In this document: positions 18,461 through 27,207 of the stretch, piece after piece
How the letters are laid out: each line of letters begins with the position of its first letter
Position numbering within the stretch: position 1 is the stretch's first letter
From: Halocatena marina
Lineage (GTDB): Archaea > Halobacteriota > Halobacteria > Halobacteriales > Haloarculaceae
Assembly: GCF_025913575.1 (NCBI RefSeq)
Contig: NZ_CP109785.1
Coordinates: 1,116,001 to 1,180,000, forward strand
Direction of reading: 5' to 3'
Length of the DNA stretch: 64,000 nucleotides
Translations under genes and position numbers: made by a program
Notes under the pieces: model-generated
Databases searched by the model: none
Told to the model about the DNA's origin: nothing
What the model saw: the letters and a program-made list of their open reading frames with translations, nothing else

Positions 18461-19548
18461 TGACCGATCCTGTCTTGAAAGTCGAGGATCTTCGCGTGCA
18501 GTTCGACGACTACGAGGGAACCCATCACGTATTAGATGGTGTCGATATCACCGTTAACGAGAACGAGACTGTCGCGCTCGTCGGCGAATCTGGCTGTGGA
18601 AAAAGCGTCACCGCAAAGGCAATCATGGGAACACTACCGACCCCGCCAGGCGAGATCGTTGACGGGAGCATCTATTATCGAGGTACTGATCTGTTGCAGG
18701 ATGGAGCCGCTAAACGTACCAAGCGTCAGGAGATGAGTATGATCTTCCAGAATCCGATGACCTACCTTAGTCCAGTCTACACCGTTGGGTCGATGATGGC
18801 GGATGTTGCGACTTACAGCGACCGTGACAGCGTCTCGTGGTGGGAGATCTTCCGGAATATTCTGGGTCAGCGTCGTGCTGATGGAGAGCTTCGAGAACGC
18901 TGTATCGACCTATTCGAACAGCTCCAAATCTCGGATCCAGAAGGGATCCTCGACATGTATCCGGTTGAGCTGTCGGGTGGGATGCGCCAACGCGTCATTA
19001 TCGCGCTCGCGCTCATCAATGACCCACAATTCCTCATCGCCGACGAGCCGACGACTGCACTCGACGTGACCGTGCAAGATCAGATACTGACGCTTCTCAA
19101 AGAGCGGATCCAAGCGCGGAATCTTTCGATGCTGTACATCACACACAACCTCGGCGTGGCCCGTGAGATTGCCGACCGGGTGTACATCATGTACGCAGGC
19201 GAGATAGCGGAAGTCGCAGACACTGACGAACTGTTCGAAGCCCCATTGCATCCGTACTCGCAGGGATTGCTCGACAGCATTCCGAAGCTCACAGGTTTCG
19301 AGAGCACCGGAATCGAGGGACAGATTCCGGATTACACGGACCCACCGGACGGTTGTCGGTTCCATCCACGCTGTCCCTTCTCTCTGCCGGGGACCTGTGA
19401 TACCGGTGATCTCTCAGCCCGCGAAATCGGTGACAACCGCACTGTCGCTTGTCATCTCTACGACGACGGGATGGCTGTCGAGGAAGCCGTGGCTGTCACT
19501 GCGTCTGAAGATGATGGATTCGTATCGGAGGTGAGTAACGATGACTGA
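18460..19548 (+). CDS. ABC transporter ATP-binding protein, DppD type
   Basis: A 362-residue ATPase: Walker A GESGCGKS (43-50), signature LSGGMRQR, Walker B FLIADEPTTALD, and the C-terminal oligopeptide-transporter domain with the Cys motif GCRFHPRCPF...C...C that in related DppD proteins can hold an iron-sulphur cluster. It powers uptake with the DppF-type partner. A GGAGGT ribosome site sits 6 nt before the ATG, inside the end of the preceding gene. About 35 acidic residues at the C-terminus are a haloarchaeal extra. Confidence 0.95.
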   Translation: MTDPVLKVEDLRVQFDDYEGTHHVLDGVDITVNENETVALVGESGCGKSVTAKAIMGTLPTPPGEIVDGSIYYRGTDLLQDGAAKRTKRQEMSMIFQNPMTYLSPVYTVGSMMADVATYSDRDSVSWWEIFRNILGQRRADGELRERCIDLFEQLQISDPEGILDMYPVELSGGMRQRVIIALALINDPQFLIADEPTTALDVTVQDQILTLLKERIQARNLSMLYITHNLGVAREIADRVYIMYAGEIAEVADTDELFEAPLHPYSQGLLDSIPKLTGFESTGIEGQIPDYTDPPDGCRFHPRCPFSLPGTCDTGDLSAREIGDNRTVACHLYDDGMAVEEAVAVTASEDDGFVSEVSNDD

Positions 19549-20647
19549 CAGTCAGCAGGGTGGTTCGGCTGGTACGACGGAACAATCAACCAGCAGGAGC
19601 GCGAGTGATTCGCTCCTGACGGTCCGGAATCTGAAAAAGCACTACCCAGTCAGGAGTGGCCTGTTCAATCGGATTCAACAGCACGTGAAGGCCGTCGACG
19701 GCGTCAGCTTCGATATCGAACGTGGCGAAACGTTCGCCGTCGTTGGCGAATCTGGCTGTGGAAAGACAACGCTTGGAAAGACCCTAGCACGACTTTACTC
19801 GCCGACAGAGGGCGAGATCAGGTTTGACGGACAGGATATCGCGTCCTTGAGCGAACGACAGCTCAAATCAGTCCGGCGAAACATTCAGGTCGTCTATCAG
19901 GACCCGTCGTCTTCGCTCAATCCACGACGGCGCATCGAGGACATCATCGCCGAGCCACTCGTTGTCCACGAGGTTGGGACGAAAGACGAACGCAAAAAAC
20001 GAGTTGCAGAGCTGTTGCGACGCGTCGATCTCCCAGTCGAGTTCAAGCACCGCTATCCAAGCGCGCTTTCGGGAGGGCAGAAACAGCGCGTAGCAGTCGC
20101 CCGCGCGGTGGCTCTCGAACCGAAGTTCATCGTTCTCGACGAGCCGACAAGCGCGCTCGATGTCAGCGTTCAGGCAAAGATCATCTCACTGTTGGACGAA
20201 CTCCAAACGGAGTTGGAACTGACGTATCTGATCATCAGCCACGATCTAAGTTTGGTGAAGAACATCGCTGACCGCATCGGCGTCATGTACCTCGGCCAGC
20301 TCATGGAGGTCGCGGATAGCGAAAAACTCTTCAAGAATCCACTGAACCCGTACACTGAAAAACTCCTTTCCGCGATTCCGACGGTCTACGAAACTGAGGA
20401 AGCGCTCAAACCCCCAACGGTTGACATCGAGGGTGAAACTCCGAATCCTGCAAACCCACCAAGTGGATGTCCGTTCCACCCGCGGTGTCACAGACAATTC
20501 GAGCCGTGTGATGAGATACATCCAGATCTGATCGAAGCTGACGACGAGCACGCAGTCCGGTGTCTCTTATACCCAAGCGAAAAGGATGTTGAAGTCCGGA
20601 ATCAGCTCCCGTCCGATACGGAACTCGCGGATATCCGTACCGACTGA
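19541..20647 (+). CDS. ABC transporter ATP-binding protein, DppF type
   Basis: A 368-residue ATPase: a Ser/Thr-rich N-terminus of about 24 residues, Walker A GESGCGKTT (69-77), the LSGGQKQR signature, Walker B FIVLDEPTSALD, and a C-terminal GCPFHPRC...C...C motif as in its partner. It completes the importer. It overlaps the previous gene by 8 nt with GGAGGTG just upstream. Last gene of the operon; T-rich DNA (TTTTTG, TTTCTTT) after the stop could serve as terminator. Confidence 0.95.
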   Translation: MTDSQQGGSAGTTEQSTSRSASDSLLTVRNLKKHYPVRSGLFNRIQQHVKAVDGVSFDIERGETFAVVGESGCGKTTLGKTLARLYSPTEGEIRFDGQDIASLSERQLKSVRRNIQVVYQDPSSSLNPRRRIEDIIAEPLVVHEVGTKDERKKRVAELLRRVDLPVEFKHRYPSALSGGQKQRVAVARAVALEPKFIVLDEPTSALDVSVQAKIISLLDELQTELELTYLIISHDLSLVKNIADRIGVMYLGQLMEVADSEKLFKNPLNPYTEKLLSAIPTVYETEEALKPPTVDIEGETPNPANPPSGCPFHPRCHRQFEPCDEIHPDLIEADDEHAVRCLLYPSEKDVEVRNQLPSDTELADIRTD

Positions 20648-20771
20648 TGCACCACCAATAATGTTTTTGAAACTATTTCTTTCTGTCAGTATTGATGCGA
20701 ATAGTTCCAATACCGTCTGGTGATGTCGTGTTACTGAGACTGGGCCTCGTCTAACTGTTGTACACAGTCGA

Positions 20772-21350
20772 CTATGAACCGTCGTTGGCGTCGGATGGGT
20801 CTTCACTCTCGTCGTCTCCGAAGCTATCGAGCTGTTTATTCCACGCTTTGAAGGTCTTCGTCACCGGTGTTGTTTCGTAGGAGGCGATGATTGACGATTC
20901 TTGGAGTTCTTCTCGGAGATAGCTTTTGAGATCGCTCAAAGAGACGTGTGAAACGCGGACAAGCAAGTCGAATTTGCCCATGTACTCATCAATCTCGTAG
21001 ATTAGTTCTTCATCCATCAAATAACTGATAAATGATTGGATTTCACTGTGGCTTGCCTCTGGCGTGAACTCGACACGAACATCCGCATGAGCTAGTTCGG
21101 CCTCCTGTAGCACAATGACGGAGATGATATCGATGATACCTTTGTCTTGTAGCTTTTTTCGACGACGGCGGGCCGCAGTTCGTGAGAGTCCGACGCGCTT
21201 TCCAAGTTCTGTATCGGACATACGACCATCATCGTTAAGCGCCTTATAGATCCGATAATCAGTCTCGTCAATATCACGCTTCAATATGTGTTGGGCCTTC
21301 GTATCCTTCACCCATGTGGAACTGTCGTCAGTGCCCTCACTTTCGTCCAT
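20772..21350 (-). CDS. Lrp/AsnC family transcriptional regulator
   Basis: A 192-residue Lrp-type regulator. It has a winged helix-turn-helix at about 26-75 (DETDYRIYKALNDDGRMSD, then GLSRTAARRRRKKL) and an effector-binding RAM-like domain at about 85-160. The first ~22 residues and last ~20 are acidic haloarchaeal extensions. It is convergent with the importer operon and is a good candidate to control it and hyuAB in response to an amino acid. The promoter shows a TATA box at -27 and a perfect inverted repeat, pointing to autoregulation. Confidence 0.92.
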   Translation of the reverse strand: MDESEGTDDSSTWVKDTKAQHILKRDIDETDYRIYKALNDDGRMSDTELGKRVGLSRTAARRRRKKLQDKGIIDIISVIVLQEAELAHADVRVEFTPEASHSEIQSFISYLMDEELIYEIDEYMGKFDLLVRVSHVSLSDLKSYLREELQESSIIASYETTPVTKTFKAWNKQLDSFGDDESEDPSDANDGS

Positions 21351-21355
21351 GGACC

Positions 21356-21380
21356 GTACTCAAACGGGAGTACAATATCT
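21356..21380 (-). promoter_or_regulatory. Promoter and operator of the Lrp gene
   Basis: AGATATTG (21380-21373, minus strand) is centred 27 nt before the ATG. Just downstream is the perfect inverted repeat GTACTC-CCGTTT-GAGTAC (21373-21356), placed between TATA box and start as in self-repressed Lrp-type genes. Confidence 0.55.
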
Positions 21381-22188
21381 CTTTGCGTTTTCGGCGCGAT
21401 TGATGACGTTCTGAATGGATGTCTATACGAATTGAGTAGCAATCTCACGTATCCGCTACTAAATTGAGAAGTGAACAAACGAAACGGAGGTGCGCCTATT
21501 TCACCTCAATCCACTTTTGAGCGTTTCTAACTCTGTGATTCGGGCTCTTGAACAGAAATTTGACGGGATTGTGTCTGTTCTGATCTGTTCAATGAGCGGG
21601 CGTTTCGGCGGAGACGTTTCACAGTTCCGTTCTCGGACGAGATACGATTGTAACGAGAACAGAAGCGATGCGCTGCTGTGCACACTTTCTCTGAGAGGAT
21701 TTCACGAACCGAATTTGAACCACCGATAACTGTGTGACGTCGATTCTCTCATAAGATTGAAATCATCCACTGGATAGTAGTTATCTTTCAAATTATCCCA
21801 GAAGATACCATTATAGACGAGTTACTCTACGATCTCTGTTGATCGTCTCTCGACCGCTCAATCGTTGTAGAAATCAATGCAAACTGATATTAGGTTCGAC
21901 GGCCTGTCCTAATCATATCTGAAGGACATAAATTGTGAGTTCCTGCTATCATATGTTGGGGATGCTGTTTCCAACTATCAGCACGTTATGGGTAAAAGAT
22001 CCTTTCACGAACGTTCTTCTCACAGGCTTTCAAATTCGATAGCCATCCGTTGAAGCTGTTCTACACGCCGCCTTTGGATTGGTTTCATCTGTGAGTGGTG
22101 AATTCATCATCGAACGATACGACACCGTCCGATAGTTCTTGATACGTATAATACATATACTGAAGTATTCTCGAATAAATTATCTGTA
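21381..22188 (+). other. Gene-poor stretch
   Basis: No supported gene in about 800 nt. Short frames on both strands look random. A 22-codon minus-strand frame near 22020-22090 (MKPIQRRRVEQLQRMA) is protein-like but too short to call. Confidence 0.45.
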
Positions 22189-22722
22189 TTACTCGAATGG
22201 CGTTTCGGGTGACTGCTCAATTAACGATTCAATGCGTTCCTGTAATGGTTCAGATAAGTCCATTCCAAGGAGCTCACTGACACGGGACCAACGACCAAGA
22301 CTGTGATCATCTGTTCCTATCTCTTCGTAGAGCTGCTCATCGACTATCATTGGACGACAACCATCAGCCGCAGACGAAAATTCGAGCACTGTGACATCGT
22401 TTTGTTCGGGAGCTGTGATGCTCACAACGTCGTCCGAAACAGCCACTGACAACTGAACCAAAGCTTCTTCGTACCCATACGTCGGCTCCTCGATAGACGT
22501 AATCGCACAATCAGAACAGCGAACAACATCAATCTCCCACTCCTCGTCTTCGTGGTACCCATCGAGTTCTGGGTCAATGATACGAATGCACTCGAACAAC
22601 ACCGGACCGTCGATCGAAACCGATGCAGGAGAGTCGTGATAATCACAAAGCAAGCTGTCTTCTTGACCGAGTGTTTCACTGTGGAGATCTCTTCGGAGCC
22701 CCCAGATGACCGGATCAGTCAT
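22189..22722 (-). CDS. Haloarchaeal hypothetical protein
   Basis: A 177-residue very acidic protein without signal or membrane segment. Cys in LLCDYH (Cys26) and VRCSDC (about 69 and 72) could bind a metal. The middle is strand-rich (ALVQLSVAVSDDVVSITAP) and the C-terminus helical (SEPLQERIESLIEQ). Composition and codon use look like a genuine gene. No family recognised, and no neighbour within 300 nt suggests a role. Confidence 0.75.
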   Translation of the reverse strand: MTDPVIWGLRRDLHSETLGQEDSLLCDYHDSPASVSIDGPVLFECIRIIDPELDGYHEDEEWEIDVVRCSDCAITSIEEPTYGYEEALVQLSVAVSDDVVSITAPEQNDVTVLEFSSAADGCRPMIVDEQLYEEIGTDDHSLGRWSRVSELLGMDLSEPLQERIESLIEQSPETPFE

Positions 22723-23111
22723 GAGAGTGTGAACTGATGGCAGACAGTTAAGGTATCTGATCCCTCTCTCTTGGATTATACGTTTCCATTAAAGACCGAA
22801 ATCAATCAGAAAATGATACTCGTTCAACTCCGTTTTGGATCGTATTAGCCTCTCGAAAGCAAGACAGTTAATCGATTGAGTTGATTGTACAGATTGTGGT
22901 CACCGACGAGATACTGGTGTATGAATGATACCCACAGACTTCTTGTGAATATTAGTATGGGTGTTCTGTCGTTTCGAGCATCACACCACAACACGAATGC
23001 CTACGATGGAGAAACATACTCGTAGAGAGAACGTATGAATCGAGAGCAGGATTTGACTACAATATGGAAGGCTGTCTGTAATTGTAGAATGCGACGACGT
23101 GAATTGGGGGT
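22723..23111 (+). other. Gene-poor stretch
   Basis: About 390 A+T-rich nt between divergent genes; I see no gene or convincing repeat. Confidence 0.45.
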
Positions 23112-23906
23112 ATGATAGCGGTGTCGCCGCTACACGTGGGTGGCATCACATCGGCTGCGAACGTCGAACTCGCCATTTTCTTTCTGATCGGCCTTTTGGG
23201 AGGAGCTCACTGTCTGGGCATGTGTGGTCCGTTGGTGACCATGTACTCAGAACGAATGCAGTCGCCGGACCGCGAGAACATGCTTACGATCTTCGAGGTT
23301 CGGCAACATGCTCTGTTTAATCTTGGTCGTACTGTGAGTTATGCTGCTATTGGCGGCGCGTTCGGGCTGTTCGGCGCACTCGTCTTCGACACCTCTTCAA
23401 TTGTGAGCACTATTGGGACCGTCGTTCGTGCAACAACCGGGGTCGTTGTCGGGATTGCAATTCTGATAGTTGGTGTCCGCTATGTGTTCGGTTATCACGG
23501 CGGTGAAGGACTCTTTGGCGGAGGAGGAATATCCCGACTCTTTCGACGACTCTCTACGCGAGTTGACGAGTGGTCGAGTGGTTTCGGAATCGTTGGACTC
23601 GGACTCGTACACGGAATCCTTCCTTGTCCACTACTCTATCCAGCCTTTTTGTACGCCTTCGCGCGTGGTTCACCGATCGGTGGTGCGCTGTCGCTTGGGG
23701 TACTTGGATTGGGAACCTTTCCGACGCTCTTTTTCTACGGCACGCTTGTCCAATCAATCTCACCAACACACCGCGAACGGCTCCATCGTGCCCTCGGTAT
23801 CGCATTTCTCATTATGGGGTGGATGCCGCTCTCACACGGGCTCGAACTCTTTGGTATTCATGTTCCCCACGTCGAACCACCTATCTACCAGCCGTTGACT
23901 CCGTGA
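23112..23906 (+). CDS. Sulfite exporter TauE/SafE-like family membrane protein (cytochrome/metal type)
   Basis: A 264-residue protein with about six membrane helices. The first helix ends in GGAHCLGMCGPL (about 30-41), the His/Cys motif of the TauE/SafE-like branch found beside copper ATPases and cytochrome oxidase assembly genes. A second conserved stretch GLVHGILPCPLLYPAF contains another Cys. The Cys residues may bind copper or carry electrons across the membrane. Downstream genes (P19-like lipoprotein, CtaA) support a role in metal or heme handling for respiration. The substrate is not established for this branch. Confidence 0.85.
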   Translation: MIAVSPLHVGGITSAANVELAIFFLIGLLGGAHCLGMCGPLVTMYSERMQSPDRENMLTIFEVRQHALFNLGRTVSYAAIGGAFGLFGALVFDTSSIVSTIGTVVRATTGVVVGIAILIVGVRYVFGYHGGEGLFGGGGISRLFRRLSTRVDEWSSGFGIVGLGLVHGILPCPLLYPAFLYAFARGSPIGGALSLGVLGLGTFPTLFFYGTLVQSISPTHRERLHRALGIAFLIMGWMPLSHGLELFGIHVPHVEPPIYQPLTP

Positions 23907-24042
23907 TGCACTCTGTTTGTCGCCGGAGAACCGCTGATCTCAGATTCTGGTTCTGAACCAAAGAGACAAGAGTAGCTTTTGACCACCGTATTCGAGAGTT
24001 GGACCACAATTGTCTTTTCGTCCATCTATAAATAAGTGATTG

Positions 24043-25110
24043 ATGAATCGCCGGACGTTCCTTAGAGCGAGTGTTGCTGCAACTGGCGCTGCGACTCTCT
24101 CTGGCTGCCTCTCTGGTTTATTCGAAACTCGATCAGTGTATGAACCACCACCACTCGTGGAGAACCGACCAAAAGCTGTCTATATACCATCACATATTGA
24201 AGGGATGGAGATGGGTGGAATGGCAACCAAAAAGTGGTATAAGGCTGGTATCATGTTCAGCTTCCCGCACCGCTTTTGGACCGTAGACAGCCAGAACAAA
24301 AACAAAGTTAATATTAGGGAAAATGACACAATTCATCTAATGTCTAGTGTCTGGGATTCGGAGACCACCATCGTACCACCGAATGCGAATCTCAGAGTGG
24401 ATGTCACTAAAGACGGTGAATCCATTGCTACGAAATCGTTGTGGCCAATGCTCTCTCAGAATATGGGCTATCACTTCGGGGACAACATAGCACTCTCCGG
24501 CGATGGGACCTACACTGTGACGGTTCATGTCGGTCCGCTCGATGTCCGCCGCACGGGTCGTCTCCAAGAAAAATACGGCGAGCAAGCCTCATTCTCGATT
24601 ACCTTCGATTACAGCCAGCAACAACGGGACGAAATCATGTTCAAACAGCTCTCCGAGAAAAAAGGGCAGAAGGGAGCTGTTGACCCGATGGAGATGAAGA
24701 TGATGCCATCAACGCAGCTACCGCAGAAAGATCAGCTTCCTGGTACCCTCGTTGGCGAAGCGACAAGCGGCGATGGAACGTTTATTGTGACGAAACTCGA
24801 CTCATCCCCAGCAGGGATTGATAAATCGGGACCATATCTTGCGGTTTCGCCACGAACGCCACACAATCGGTATCCGCTGCCGTTCATGTCGCTTTCGGGG
24901 ACGGTCAAGCGCGGAAAGCAGACTATCTTCGATGGGCCCCTGACTGCCACGCTTGATCCTGAACTCAACTACCACTACGGGACTTCGGTAGAACGTCTAC
25001 AGTCGGGAGATACGCTTGCGCTCACGGTGGATGTTCCGCCACAAGTCGCTCGTCACGAGGGCTACGAAATGGCGTTCTTCGAGATGCCACCGATGGAACT
25101 GACACTGTAG
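24043..25110 (+). CDS. Tat-exported lipoprotein, P19/Tp34-like iron-binding candidate
   Basis: A 355-residue lipoprotein: twin-arginine leader NRRTFLRAS and lipobox LSGC (Cys22). The mature part has a Met-rich EGMEMGGM segment, then two beta-rich halves: FSFPHRFWTV to SFSITFDYS, and PGTLVGEATSG to LALTVDV. The layout recalls periplasmic P19/Tp34 iron proteins and the haloarchaeal proteins annotated as iron transport proteins. Met and His residues could bind Fe or Cu outside the membrane. It lies 2 nt upstream of ctaA, so the two are co-transcribed. Confidence 0.75.
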   Translation: MNRRTFLRASVAATGAATLSGCLSGLFETRSVYEPPPLVENRPKAVYIPSHIEGMEMGGMATKKWYKAGIMFSFPHRFWTVDSQNKNKVNIRENDTIHLMSSVWDSETTIVPPNANLRVDVTKDGESIATKSLWPMLSQNMGYHFGDNIALSGDGTYTVTVHVGPLDVRRTGRLQEKYGEQASFSITFDYSQQQRDEIMFKQLSEKKGQKGAVDPMEMKMMPSTQLPQKDQLPGTLVGEATSGDGTFIVTKLDSSPAGIDKSGPYLAVSPRTPHNRYPLPFMSLSGTVKRGKQTIFDGPLTATLDPELNYHYGTSVERLQSGDTLALTVDVPPQVARHEGYEMAFFEMPPMELTL

Positions 25111-25112
25111 CT

Positions 25113-25628
25113 ATGGTTGAACAGAACGTATCAAAGTGGGTCGGCCGGATCGATACCACTTCGATTCGGTACTATCATCTCTCGGGGGCAGTACTGGCAG
25201 GAACGTACGTTCTCATGTTATTAGGGGCGTACACGAGCGCGATCGGCGCTGGACTCTCCTGTCCAGACTGGCCGATGTGTTACGGGACGCTCGTTCCATT
25301 CTTACATCCTGAGATCATGAATCAGACTCCCTATTCTGCCATTCAGATTTTCGCAGAGTGGGCCCACCGTGGCGTTGCGATGCTGGTGGGAATCGGAATT
25401 TTCGGGACAGCAGTGGTTGCACACTACCTCCGGAAACCACCTTTCGTGCGGTGGTCTGTCACAATAGCCGTTCTCCTTCTCCCTGTTCAGGTGATTGTGG
25501 GAGGACTCACCGTCACCGAAAAGCTTCAGCCAATCATCGTTACGAGTCATCTCGGTATTGCAACACTCATCCTTCTGTTCCTGTGTACAACGGTGGTGGC
25601 CGACGTGCTGTCGAAAACCAGTTGTTGA
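25113..25628 (+). CDS. ctaA: Heme A synthase, half-size (CtaA/Cox15 family)
   Basis: A 171-residue four-helix CtaA. It shows the cysteine pair in GLSCPDWPMC (Cys50, Cys56), the catalytic Glu82 and heme-binding His85 in EWAHR, plus His22 and His146 (TSHLG). It oxidises the C8 methyl of heme O to the formyl group of heme A. Bacterial CtaA has eight helices made of two such halves; archaeal half-length forms are known and probably dimerise. Heme A would serve the A-type oxidase encoded at 50-55 kb. It follows the lipoprotein gene by 2 nt. Confidence 0.9.
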   Translation: MVEQNVSKWVGRIDTTSIRYYHLSGAVLAGTYVLMLLGAYTSAIGAGLSCPDWPMCYGTLVPFLHPEIMNQTPYSAIQIFAEWAHRGVAMLVGIGIFGTAVVAHYLRKPPFVRWSVTIAVLLLPVQVIVGGLTVTEKLQPIIVTSHLGIATLILLFLCTTVVADVLSKTSC

Positions 25629-25775
25629 TTACGAGCTGACTTCGACTGATAGCTCTTTACATCACCTCCGGGATATCTCAGTACTGCGTCGAACGAGCAG
25701 AGAGTGACGTATTTGGATACTATCAATATATTCGAAAATTATACAATCCAACCGAGATCGAATAATATTATACTG

Positions 25776-27017
25776 TCAGCTGTTAAATGAGAGGGCAACA
25801 GCACGCCCATCGCCATACATGACGAGGATTTCCTCCCGACCGTCGTCATCGAGATCGATCACCGTCGGGTGGATCCAAACTGGAACATCGCGCTCGTACG
25901 TCGCCAGCTGCTCACCGTTCGACGGATTGAGTACCGTAACCACCCCATCAGGAGTGACACCGACCAGCTCAGGGGTACCATCTCCGTCAAGGTCACCGAT
26001 CGAAGGCGGTGGCATAACACCTCGATCGTCCTGAGTGAGGTCTGTTGTCCACTCGACGGCCCCATCACGCGCAGAGAGCGCAGAGAGTTCTCCCCCGCTC
26101 GTTCCGACGTACACTTCGGGCGTGTCGTCCGCATCGCCATCGTCGACCGCGTGGAGTGCTGGGATGCCGTCAACAGGCTGTGACCAGATGACGTTGCCCG
26201 TCGTGCTATCGAGTGCAGTCACCGTTTGATTTGTATCATCGGCAATGACAAGTTCGGGTGTCGGGTCGGCACCAACGGCCGCAGAAACCATCCAGAGGAC
26301 CGAATCGTTCGTCTGCCACGTTCGTTCTCCGTTACGCTCGAAGAGAGAAACGCCGTCAGCAGTACCGATCGCGATCTCTCTTTGTCCATCGTCGTCGAAA
26401 TCGTCGACTGCGGGACTAGCCCATGTGGAGGCCGAGAGGTTTCGATGCCACGCCGTCGAGCCATCGCTCCGAATGACGAACAGCTCGCCGTCGATATCCA
26501 CGGCGATGACCTCTTTGCCGTCTGCTGGCAGAATGTCTCTCACGACCGGTTGACTGTAGCCGAGCGATGAGGTCGGATGACGCCACTCGATTGCACCGGT
26601 TGCCGCGTCGTGGACGGTCAGCGTGTGGTCACCGCGGGCAATGAGGATCTCTTGAGTTCCATCGCCATCAAGATCCGCAATTGTCGAGTCCGGAAGCGAG
26701 TGAATCGTACAGTTTTCCGGCGCCAGTCCTGATTGCCACACGGTATTTCCAGATGATTCATTGAGCCGCACGAGAGCACACGAGGCTTGTGTGCTCTCAT
26801 TACTCTCATCGTTGATTGGCGCGACGACGATAGTACCGTTGCCTGTGTTCGTAGCGGCGATCGGATGGTGATTCTGCTGATATCCACGAGCTGTGTCCGA
26901 TACCCACTGTTCGGTAAGCTCTCCCCCGCCGCCAGTGAGTTGTAAAGCACCGAAGACAACAACCAAAGAGAGGACGAACCAAAGTAAGAGAACCGCCACC
27001 AGCGTCCTACGCTTCAT
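25776..27017 (-). CDS. Membrane-anchored FG-GAP/PQQ-like beta-propeller protein
   Basis: A 413-residue protein with an N-terminal membrane anchor (about 5-27, after MKRRT), then a beta-propeller facing outside. At least five calcium-binding-type loops recur (DLDGDGTQEI, DFDDDGQREI, DGDADDTPEV, DLDGDGTPEL, DLDDDGREEI), mixed with PQQ-like 'G.V.W' blades. The ATG at 27017 has a TTTAA box at 27045-27041, 26 nt upstream; a longer frame from 27056 would include that box. It is probably a surface binding or assembly protein. Divergent from a large membrane protein. Confidence 0.85.
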   Translation of the reverse strand: MKRRTLVAVLLLWFVLSLVVVFGALQLTGGGGELTEQWVSDTARGYQQNHHPIAATNTGNGTIVVAPINDESNESTQASCALVRLNESSGNTVWQSGLAPENCTIHSLPDSTIADLDGDGTQEILIARGDHTLTVHDAATGAIEWRHPTSSLGYSQPVVRDILPADGKEVIAVDIDGELFVIRSDGSTAWHRNLSASTWASPAVDDFDDDGQREIAIGTADGVSLFERNGERTWQTNDSVLWMVSAAVGADPTPELVIADDTNQTVTALDSTTGNVIWSQPVDGIPALHAVDDGDADDTPEVYVGTSGGELSALSARDGAVEWTTDLTQDDRGVMPPPSIGDLDGDGTPELVGVTPDGVVTVLNPSNGEQLATYERDVPVWIHPTVIDLDDDGREEILVMYGDGRAVALSFNS

Positions 27018-27207
27018 AATCGGACGTAGCACGGGTTCGCTTAAACATCTGTACAAGGACGTCGACGTTTTCGTGGGGGACGTTCTCTGTGTCTATTTCC
27101 TCCCCAACTCGATTCGGCTGTTGCTGGAATGTAACGCATGTGTCTTTCGTTCAGATCAATCGCAGATCAACAGTTTCTTTCGGCTTTCGATCCGATTTTC
27201 GGGTATA

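Noticed and set aside
26893..27207. N-terminal extension of the membrane protein at 27208
   Set aside because: The extra codons overlap the divergent beta-propeller gene and its promoter and lack family-like sequence; a signal peptide begins at the GTG at 27208.
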